A program made the translations under genes and the position numbers. The notes below the pieces were generated by a model. It saw nothing but the letters and a program-made list of their open reading frames with translations. It was not told the DNA's origin and did not search any database. Source: Bacillota bacterium (GTDB lineage: Bacteria; Bacillota; Clostridia; Christensenellales; Aristaeellaceae). Taken from it: a stretch of DNA of 10,677 nt. The stretch covers positions 1 to 10,677 of the forward strand of contig JAEWSC010000032.1 in the NCBI GenBank assembly GCA_023398575.1. Reading direction: 5' to 3'. Below are positions 4,494 to 10,677 of this stretch, piece by piece (position 1 is the first letter of the stretch; the number at the start of each line of letters is the position of its first letter).

Positions 4494-6377
4494 CTATTTG
4501 AGTATGGCTTCCGCCACCTGCGCGCCCGCTGCGCCCGTGTTCTTCGTAAACACAATCTTTACTGCCAGCAGGCTTTGTAATGGCAAGGGAATTTCAACAC
4601 TGTTTCCGGTATCAGGGTCAAAAGCGTATTCGGCAGTAGGAACCAGTTCCTCAAAGCTTTTTCCGTCGTCACTGTAAAGAATCGAGAAGGTTTGATTCCG
4701 CTTGCTCCAGACAGTGGCTGGGTTCAGGCGGAGCATAAGCCTTACAGGCGCAGCAGCTTGCGCAAGATTCAACGTCAGCTCGTCCTGCCCCTGACCCCTG
4801 CCTTCCCAATAGGTGTTCAAGTCACCATCTACGGTATTGGCCGCGGCATAGGATTGGGTTTGTCCATTGGCAGCAGCGGTCAATTTTATCCCTGTTTCCA
4901 GCGCCGCAGGATCAACCGCCTTCTTGTAGGTGTGCAGATAACCGGGGTAGTTGGCTGTAACTTTGCCGATATTCGCCTCTACCCGGATGTTTTCGCCAAT
5001 GTTCTTATTCTTGTTGAGCGTGATATCATCCAAAGCAGTAATCCGCTTGCCCAGGATCTCCATGTTACTAAACAGCACATCGTCAATGGTGTAATCCTTG
5101 TTGAAGGCAAAGATGCGAATGGAGGATTGCTTGCCTCCTAAAACCTTAATATTTTCAAACACCACGCCCCGCGTGTTTCCGCGCTTTGGCGCTTTGGACC
5201 ACTGGGATTTGGTGGTGGTCAGATCAATTAAGAACCTGGCTCCGTCCCCGTTGCCCATTTGCGCGTCTTCCACCACAATGTTTTCAAAGCGCACATTTTG
5301 AATCAGGGCGTTATCGCTGTTATGTACAGACATGATCGGCTTATGAAAATTATGAAGCACGGTGATGTTTCGAAAGGTAATATCCTCCATTACATCGGCC
5401 CGGGTCTCATAGCCCACCTCGCAGGATTGGGCCAGGTCAGTCCACAGCACGCAATTATCAAAGAGGATGGTCTTCACATTGCCATCATAGCCCTTGACCA
5501 CAAGGTTGTCATCCCAGCCGCGTACAAAGCAATTTCGGGCAGTCACATTTGTACAGGATTGGGTGGTGATACCGTCGGAGTTGGACCGGGCGGCTACGAT
5601 GTTGATACCGTCCACCGTGACGTTATCGCACTTGTAAAGGTTCACCGTCCATGCGGCCGGGTCCAAAATAGTAATGCCCTCGATGGTGATGTTTTTGCTA
5701 TCAGTAAAGTTGATGGGTACAATGGTGTCTTCCCACCGGTCGTACTTGCTACCATCAATGCTTCCCCGGCCCATGATGCGCACGCCCTCAACGCCGCCAG
5801 CTTGGATATACCCGCGAAGCACCGCCCCGCCCGCCAAGTAGATGGTTTGGCCATTTTGGGGGGTAATCAGCCCAGCTTCGTGTAGCCCTGGCCCAAAATA
5901 CAACACGTTGGGGTCGTTTCGATCGGGGATATCGGTTTCCAGTGGCGAGGCGAAAAGGTGCAGCGCGCCTTTCACCTGGTTGTTGTACTCTACGGTTACA
6001 GGCGCCGGCTGATGGAGCACAAACTGCACCGTATCGCCGGAGATATTGGGCGTAATGCCCAGCGACAGCGGCCTGATCGTAACGGATTCCAGCGTGACAC
6101 CCGAAAACTGAACCGACACCGATACCGGTCCTCCCATGGAAAAAAGGGCCACAGGCGTCGTATCCAGCATGGGCCGGGAGGTCCATGTCCTTTGGTGGTT
6201 AACGGCCGTATCGATAACAGACAGCGGCTGCCCATCGATGAAGACCTTGCAGTTTTTACTCTCTTGCATGTTCATGGGCTGGCTGTACAGCTTGACCTCA
6301 AATGCTTCCTGGGCAAAAGAAGGGGCCGCCAAGAAACAAAGCAGCATACTTAACATCAGGGACACAAGCTTTTTCAT
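4494..6377 (-). CDS. Secreted GH28-like (clan GH-N) parallel beta-helix glycosidase with C-terminal discoidin/CBM32-like domain
   Basis: The 627-residue product starts at 6377, with AAGGAGG 8 nt upstream. Residues 1-22 are a typical signal peptide (MKKL, a hydrophobic core, then PSFA before QE). An N-terminal beta-rich domain spans about 24-150. Next is a right-handed beta-helix (about 155-470) that opens with NVLYFGPGLH (157-166) and YLAGGAVLRG (180-189), an entry resembling GH28/GH49 enzymes. The repeated N-I-T-I/V-turn pattern (229-232, 252-255, 277-280, 337-340) is typical of these helices. Candidate catalytic aspartates are D268 (NSDG) and D289/D290 (GWDDN), with the 21-residue spacing seen in GH28 polygalacturonases. 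The GHG histidine appears replaced (AQSCEVGYE, 316-324), and no RIK motif is visible. Residues 490-627 look like an F5/8C carbohydrate-binding domain (TVDGDLNTYWEG, 515-526). It is the last gene of the sugar operon, 38 bp after the GH65 gene. Substrate unknown; a pectin or alpha-glucan role are both open. Confidence 0.78.
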   Translation of the reverse strand: MKKLVSLMLSMLLCFLAAPSFAQEAFEVKLYSQPMNMQESKNCKVFIDGQPLSVIDTAVNHQRTWTSRPMLDTTPVALFSMGGPVSVSVQFSGVTLESVTIRPLSLGITPNISGDTVQFVLHQPAPVTVEYNNQVKGALHLFASPLETDIPDRNDPNVLYFGPGLHEAGLITPQNGQTIYLAGGAVLRGYIQAGGVEGVRIMGRGSIDGSKYDRWEDTIVPINFTDSKNITIEGITILDPAAWTVNLYKCDNVTVDGINIVAARSNSDGITTQSCTNVTARNCFVRGWDDNLVVKGYDGNVKTILFDNCVLWTDLAQSCEVGYETRADVMEDITFRNITVLHNFHKPIMSVHNSDNALIQNVRFENIVVEDAQMGNGDGARFLIDLTTTKSQWSKAPKRGNTRGVVFENIKVLGGKQSSIRIFAFNKDYTIDDVLFSNMEILGKRITALDDITLNKNKNIGENIRVEANIGKVTANYPGYLHTYKKAVDPAALETGIKLTAAANGQTQSYAAANTVDGDLNTYWEGRGQGQDELTLNLAQAAAPVRLMLRLNPATVWSKRNQTFSILYSDDGKSFEELVPTAEYAFDPDTGNSVEIPLPLQSLLAVKIVFTKNTGAAGAQVAEAILK

Positions 6378-6415
6378 GGCGGACGCCTCCTTGAAAATAT
6401 GAAATTGAGGAAAGG

Positions 6416-8743
6416 TCAAGATGCTTCTTTGGCTGCCGTTTCACGGCAATCCTCCGGCAGGGGAATAACTATTTCCGTTTCGCCTACGGTAACTTCTTGG
6501 CCATACACGATAAGCTGTGCCGGGCCTCCCTGAATGAGGGAAAGGGCAACCGTTTCCTTGGTAATGTCTGCCCTGAGCGTGCTTTCATGAACCGTAAAGT
6601 TAAAGTGGTATCCTTCCCACACAGCGGGGATGGATGGGCTGAGAGAAGGAACCGGTCCGTCGGTGCGCAGGCCGCCAAAGCCAAACACAATGGTCACCCA
6701 CGCAGCGGCAATGCTGGTCAAGTGCAAGCCTTCGGCGGTGTTGCAGTTATAATTGTCCAAATCCAGCCGCGCCGCAAAGCCGAAGAAGCGGAAAGCCTCC
6801 TCATGGCGCTTGAGCTCGCTGGCGATAATGGAGTGTATAGAGGGTGACAGTGAGCTTTCGTGTATGCATCTGGGCTCATAGTAATCGTAATTGGCGGCCT
6901 TTTCGCAAAGGGTATAATCACCAGGATACAGGAACATAGCCATCAGCACATCCGGCTGCTTGATCATATCTGTGCGGTAGATGCGGTCGTAGCTCCAGTG
7001 GTGATACAAAGGGAAGTCCGTAGGCGGAATACTGTGAATGTCCAGATGCGGCAGGGTAAAGAACCCCTCGTGCTGTTCAAACACCAGGTTGTCATCCTGC
7101 TTGAGCAGCATGGCTTTAGAACACGCTGCCCAATACTCCCGCTCTTCCTCTGTGATGGATAATTTGCCGGCAAGGGCCGCAAAAGCATCTGGAGCTTCCG
7201 CTTCCATGCGGCCAAGCGTCTGCAAGGTAAACTCCATGGTCTTTTTGCCCATAAAGTTGGTATAGTAATTGTGGTGTACCATCAGGTGAAACTCATCCGG
7301 GCCCATAACGCCATAATAGCCAAAGGCTGTGCGGTCCTGGTTCCAGCCCCCGCGGGAGGCGCAATAGCGGCTGATTTCCACCAGCATTTCTACACCCTCG
7401 CGGAACAGGAAAGCATCATCTTTGGACAGGTGATGATAATTCCATATCCCATAAGCTACAGCAGTGCTGGGCTGCATTTGCAGGCTGGCGTGCTGCCAGA
7501 GGGTGCAGGCCTCCTTGCCGTTTAAGGTGGCAATGGGGTAACAAGCGCCTTTGCAATCAAGCTGTGCTGCCCGTTCCTTGGCCTGGGGCAGGGTATGATA
7601 CCTGTATAAAAGCAAATTTCTGGCCGCCTGCATATCATTGAGCAGATAGTAGGGCAGGCAGTAGGTTTCTGTATCCCAGAAGGCGTGGCCATTGTACGCT
7701 TCGCCGGTCAAGCCCTTGGCGCCGATGTTGTTGCGGCCATCAAAACCCCGGTACGTTTGATGCAGTTGGAAAATACAGTAGCGGATACCCTGCTGGTTGA
7801 GTGGGTCGCCGTCCAATTGTACATCGGCGGTACGCCAAAGCTTGGCGTAATGCTCCGTATTGCTATCCAGCATCGCGTCAAAGGAAGGGACCTTGCCGGC
7901 GCGTGCAACCGCCTTTTCAAGAAGCGACGCATCACTGGGTGCGGCATCTCCCTGGCGTATGGAATCCACCCAGACTCTTTTTTCAATTACGTAAGGCACA
8001 CCGGGAATAAGGCTGCATACTACTTCAAAGCCCGAGAACAGCGGCTTTTCGAGGTGAGTCACCACGTCTCCCTCCGGCAGCAACAGCGTAAAGCCATACA
8101 GTGCCTTTTGCCCTGTGGTTTTTGTTTCATATAAATGTGCAGCGCTCAGGCCATCCGTAAGCCCGCCCCGATCCTGCCAATCGCAGCGGCCGGTGTTTTG
8201 ATGCATCACATGGCCGTTGACCCCAAGAACAAGGCTTGCAGAAGCCGGAGCGTCCAGCGCTGTCAGCGTAATCCGCTGGCCTGCCCCATGGGGATCATCC
8301 ATGCAAAACAGGCGCTCAAACTGAACAGATACCCTGTTGCCGCCGGGCAGCTCCCACACAAAGCTGCGGGAAAGAAGGCCGGATTTTAAATCCAGAGTCC
8401 GCTCAAAATCAGCAATGGCGCAGGTCATGACATCCAGCTTGCAGCCACTTATTTCAATGGGGCTGTATAAGAAATCAGGCGCGCAGACCATATAATGGGT
8501 TTGCTTTACAATCCCCTTGTAGCCGCCGGGGGTATCCTCTCCATCCAGCTCATAAATGCCGCCCAAATAACTGCCCATCAAGCTGGATGCCGAAGTTCCT
8601 TCCTCAAAATATCCTCGCACACCCATATGTTCGTTGGCCAGGGAGAAAATGGACTCGCTGACCCTGCTGTAGACAGGATCAAAGCCCAATTCCTTTACCT
8701 GCCAGGGTAGGCACTGAAAATAAATATCCGCAATCTTTGCCAT
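6416..8743 (-). CDS. GH65 family glycoside phosphorylase (kojibiose/maltose/nigerose phosphorylase-like)
   Basis: GH65 enzymes cleave alpha-glucosides by phosphorolysis, releasing beta-glucose 1-phosphate; a few members are hydrolases. The start at 8743 is preferred over the ATG at 8752 because AAAGGA lies 8 nt before it, giving 775 residues, a full family length. The N-terminal beta-sandwich spans about 1-270, followed by the (alpha/alpha)6 barrel with GHAFWDTE (352-359), GACYP (399-403), GPDEFH with general acid E484 (481-486) and KQPDVL (595-600), then a C-terminal beta domain. HESSLSPSIHS (628-638) matches the phosphate-binding serines and histidine of the phosphorylases, so phosphorolysis is favoured over hydrolysis. 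There is no signal peptide, so it is cytoplasmic. The region ATLNGKEACTLWQHASLQM (405-423), near the substrate pocket, departs from what I recall of classic maltose phosphorylases, so the disaccharide cannot be assigned. It follows permease 2 by 32 bp. Confidence 0.88.
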   Translation of the reverse strand: MAKIADIYFQCLPWQVKELGFDPVYSRVSESIFSLANEHMGVRGYFEEGTSASSLMGSYLGGIYELDGEDTPGGYKGIVKQTHYMVCAPDFLYSPIEISGCKLDVMTCAIADFERTLDLKSGLLSRSFVWELPGGNRVSVQFERLFCMDDPHGAGQRITLTALDAPASASLVLGVNGHVMHQNTGRCDWQDRGGLTDGLSAAHLYETKTTGQKALYGFTLLLPEGDVVTHLEKPLFSGFEVVCSLIPGVPYVIEKRVWVDSIRQGDAAPSDASLLEKAVARAGKVPSFDAMLDSNTEHYAKLWRTADVQLDGDPLNQQGIRYCIFQLHQTYRGFDGRNNIGAKGLTGEAYNGHAFWDTETYCLPYYLLNDMQAARNLLLYRYHTLPQAKERAAQLDCKGACYPIATLNGKEACTLWQHASLQMQPSTAVAYGIWNYHHLSKDDAFLFREGVEMLVEISRYCASRGGWNQDRTAFGYYGVMGPDEFHLMVHHNYYTNFMGKKTMEFTLQTLGRMEAEAPDAFAALAGKLSITEEEREYWAACSKAMLLKQDDNLVFEQHEGFFTLPHLDIHSIPPTDFPLYHHWSYDRIYRTDMIKQPDVLMAMFLYPGDYTLCEKAANYDYYEPRCIHESSLSPSIHSIIASELKRHEEAFRFFGFAARLDLDNYNCNTAEGLHLTSIAAAWVTIVFGFGGLRTDGPVPSLSPSIPAVWEGYHFNFTVHESTLRADITKETVALSLIQGGPAQLIVYGQEVTVGETEIVIPLPEDCRETAAKEAS

Positions 8744-8775
8744 GATACCCATCCTTTGCTTGACGAATCGTTAAG

Positions 8776-9678
8776 TTATCCCTTAATGCCGGTGGAAACA
8801 ACGTTTTGCGTAATCTGCCGTTGGAAGGTGATAAACAGCACAATCGGCGGAATGATGGCAAAAACGATGGCCTTGATAATGTCAATCTGGTTGACCCGAT
8901 CGGAGGTGCGGTAGGTGAACAGGCGCACCATCACCGTTTCCAATGGCGTGTTGGTAAGCACCAGATACGGCAGCAAAAAGTCTGACCAGGCGGCATTTAC
9001 CGCATAGATGAGCACCACCATGTTGATGGGCATGCTCAGCGGCAGCACGATCTTATAAAACAGCGCCAAATCATTACAGCCATCCAGCCGCGCCGCTTCC
9101 AGCAGCGAATCCGGTAAATTATCGTAAAAGCTTTTGAACAGGATTACGTAAAACGCATTGGCGCCAATGCTCAGCCACAGGGGGAGAAAAGAGCCTATCA
9201 TGCCCAGGTTGGTAATGTTGATGAACAAAGGCACAAGGCTTGTAGTAGCCGGCAGCATAAGGCTGAGCATGATAAGGCCCAGCACCAGCTTGCTGCCCCT
9301 TGGCTTTAAGCGGGAAATGACGTATGCCAGAAGCCCGTTAAAGAGAACAGCGCTTACACAGCTGCCCAGCACCACCCACAGGCTGTTTAAGTAAAACCGG
9401 TAATACTTGACTTCCTTCCAGGTATCCGCATATCCATTCAAGTTGAAGGATACCGGTAAAAACTGTGGATAAAAGCGCTTGTTTGCCGCTTTGACGCCAC
9501 GCATAAACTCCTGGTTTTCCTTAAAGCCGGAAAGAATAACCCAGATCAGCGGCATGACCGCGGCCAGGAAAGCGACAATCAGCACCAGTGCCATCAGCGC
9601 ATATCCTATTTTGACTGCCGGCTTGTGAAAATCGTAGCCGCGAATCGCGCCTTCAGATTTTTGACGGAATGATTTCAT
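8776..9678 (-). CDS. Carbohydrate ABC transporter permease 2, CUT1 family (MalG-like)
   Basis: This is the second membrane subunit of a binding-protein-dependent sugar importer. The start at 9678 is chosen because GGGGAGG lies 9 nt upstream; the longer frame overlaps the preceding gene. The 300-residue product has about six membrane spans, including roughly 25-50, 97-120, 130-152, 164-181, 219-240 and 268-285. The cytoplasmic EAA loop that docks the ATPase reads EAARLDGCNDLALFYKIVLP (194-213). The C-terminus ending STGIKG is typical of MalG-like permeases. It follows permease 1 with a 16-bp gap, so the two are clearly co-transcribed and should pair as a heterodimer. Oligosaccharide import is expected from the family and from the GH65 gene next to it. 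Confidence 0.92.
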   Translation of the reverse strand: MKSFRQKSEGAIRGYDFHKPAVKIGYALMALVLIVAFLAAVMPLIWVILSGFKENQEFMRGVKAANKRFYPQFLPVSFNLNGYADTWKEVKYYRFYLNSLWVVLGSCVSAVLFNGLLAYVISRLKPRGSKLVLGLIMLSLMLPATTSLVPLFINITNLGMIGSFLPLWLSIGANAFYVILFKSFYDNLPDSLLEAARLDGCNDLALFYKIVLPLSMPINMVVLIYAVNAAWSDFLLPYLVLTNTPLETVMVRLFTYRTSDRVNQIDIIKAIVFAIIPPIVLFITFQRQITQNVVSTGIKG

Positions 9679-9694
9679 ATGCTTCTGCCTCCCC

Positions 9695-10603
9695 TTACAT
9701 GTCCTTTGGCTTGTTGAGCTTGTTATACGCAAGCGTCAACGTGATGAGGATCAGGGAGATGATCACCGATACGGCTGCCGCGTTGGCGTAATGATAATCC
9801 TGGAAGGCATAACGGAATACCAATTGCATCAGGCTGACGGAGGCATTGTTGGGGCCGCCGTTGGTCATGACCAGCGGCTCATAGAGAATTTGGAAAACAG
9901 CGATGATTTGAAGAATCAGCAGCGTGCGCCCTAGATTGTAAATCTGGGGAACGGTGATATGCCATAAACGCTGGCGGACATTGGCGCCATCGATGATTGC
10001 TGCTTCATATAGTTCCGGATTAATGCTTTGCAAGCCCGCCAGATAGATCAGTGTCGTGGCACCCGCGCCTTTCCAGGTCATGGTAACGACAATCATGGGT
10101 ATGGCCATGGTCATGCTGCTAAGCCATGCACCTTTGGGCAAGCCCACAGAGTTTAACAACATATTTAGGGCACCATTATCGCCGCTGGAGAAGATAAACT
10201 TCCATAAAAAAACCGTGGCCAAGCCAGGCACAATGTTGGGCAGATACACGGCCACACGAAAAAGGCTTTTGCCATGAACCATTTCCTGTATGAAAACCGC
10301 CAGCACAATCGGCACCAGAAAACCAATGATCAAAGACCATAAGGTATAGGAAAAAGTGTTTTTAACCGCCGGCCAAAAGTCGGGACTGCTGATAACAGCT
10401 TTAAAATTATCCAGGCCAACATAACGGATCATGCGTATGCCTTGGGTTTCAAAAACGCTGAGCTTAATGCTTTCCACCAGCGGTACCCAAACAAAAAAGG
10501 CAAACAGGGCAAGGCTTGGCAGCATAATCAGCCAACCAATCACATCCTTGCCATATTTCGCCCGCAAGGTCCGCCGCGGCTTTTGACAAACTACCGGGAG
10601 CAT
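9695..10603 (-). CDS. Carbohydrate ABC transporter permease 1, CUT1 family (MalF/UgpA/LplB-like)
   Basis: This is the first membrane subunit of the same sugar importer. The 302-residue product starts at 10603, with GGAGG 8 nt upstream. Membrane spans lie near 21-44, 86-105, 115-137, 164-190, 224-246 and 272-293. The EAA loop is EAAIIDGANVRQRLWHITVP (200-219), followed by the usual TNGGP segment (247-251). It lacks the extra N-terminal spans of enteric MalF and is of the short type common in Firmicutes. The solute-binding lipoprotein gene is expected immediately upstream beyond the window edge. No ATPase gene is present here; Firmicutes CUT1 systems often share one MsmK/MsiK-type ATPase encoded elsewhere. 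Confidence 0.92.
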   Translation of the reverse strand: MLPVVCQKPRRTLRAKYGKDVIGWLIMLPSLALFAFFVWVPLVESIKLSVFETQGIRMIRYVGLDNFKAVISSPDFWPAVKNTFSYTLWSLIIGFLVPIVLAVFIQEMVHGKSLFRVAVYLPNIVPGLATVFLWKFIFSSGDNGALNMLLNSVGLPKGAWLSSMTMAIPMIVVTMTWKGAGATTLIYLAGLQSINPELYEAAIIDGANVRQRLWHITVPQIYNLGRTLLILQIIAVFQILYEPLVMTNGGPNNASVSLMQLVFRYAFQDYHYANAAAVSVIISLILITLTLAYNKLNKPKDM

Positions 10604-10638
10604 TCAAACCGCCTCCATTAATGAAAGAGTTTAGGCGC

Positions 10639-10672
10639 TTGGGAAAATGCATCTACTCATGCCCTTTCCCAA
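10639..10672 (-). other. Intergenic stem-loop upstream of permease 1
   Basis: Arms TTGGGAAA (10639-10646) and TTTCCCAA (10665-10672), a 2x2 internal bulge, an inner GCAT/ATGC stem (10649-10652, 10659-10662) and a CTACTC loop form a good hairpin. No T-run follows on the minus strand, so it is not a standard terminator. A stem-loop between a solute-binding-protein gene and its permease genes often stabilises the upstream mRNA so that the binding protein is made in excess. That role is inference, since the upstream gene is out of view. All three minus-strand frames entering from the right edge meet a stop before permease 1, so any upstream gene ends near or beyond the edge. Confidence 0.5.
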
Positions 10673-10677
10673 ATGCC

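Noticed and set aside
5259..5885. 208-codon plus-strand open frame inside the GH28-like gene
   Set aside because: It is antisense to a well-supported gene with signal peptide and domains, has no clear ribosome site, and its translation shows no family features.
10464..10652. Minus-strand 62-codon open frame at the right edge
   Set aside because: It overlaps the start of permease 1 in another frame, begins inside the hairpin, and its translation resembles no known protein.
1..10677. CRISPR arrays, tRNA or rRNA genes, known riboswitches
   Set aside because: No regularly spaced repeats, cloverleaf-like sequences or conserved aptamer cores were seen; nearly all the DNA is accounted for by protein genes.

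Overview
The window reads as a piece of chromosome from an anaerobic Gram-positive of the Clostridia type. The reasons are strong AAGGAGG-like ribosome sites in front of almost every gene, sigma-A style promoters, a LytR-CpsA-Psr cell-wall protein, a DUF1836 protein (a Firmicutes family), and a CUT1 sugar-uptake locus with no ATPase gene of its own in view. Base composition is mid-GC. The species cannot be named from the sequence.

Layout, left to right. Positions 1-124 look like the outer, non-coding end of an insertion sequence whose body lies off the left edge (tentative). A bidirectional terminator (157-197) follows. Then come three minus-strand genes: a LytR-CpsA-Psr protein with its own promoter and a TTG start (239-1423), an RlmD-type 23S rRNA uracil-5-methyltransferase (1558-2910), and a DUF1836 MerR-like regulator (2964-3503). 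A 145-bp divergent intergenic region (3504-3648) separates the regulator from a plus-strand SGNH/GDSL hydrolase (3649-4431). This region holds two separate inverted repeats, one over the -10 region of each predicted promoter. A 17-bp-stem terminator (4434-4479) ends the hydrolase transcript and the sugar operon that converges on it.

The right 60% is one minus-strand carbohydrate-use operon, transcribed from beyond position 10677: sugar ABC permease 1 (MalF-like), permease 2 (MalG-like), a GH65 glycoside phosphorylase, and a secreted GH28-like (clan GH-N) beta-helix protein with a C-terminal discoidin/CBM32-like domain. Gaps are only 16, 32 and 38 bp. The most economical model is that the secreted beta-helix enzyme trims an extracellular glycan, the ABC system imports the oligosaccharide, and the GH65 enzyme phosphorolyses it in the cytoplasm to save ATP. 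The solute-binding protein is expected just off the right edge, and the ATPase is probably a shared MsmK-type subunit elsewhere. The substrate is unknown: GH65 enzymes act on alpha-glucosides, while classic GH28 enzymes act on pectin, and this GH28-like protein lacks some canonical GH28 catalytic residues.

The points most worth following are this odd GH-N plus GH65 pairing, the two operator-like dyads between the DUF1836 regulator and the hydrolase, and the corrected LytR-CpsA-Psr start.
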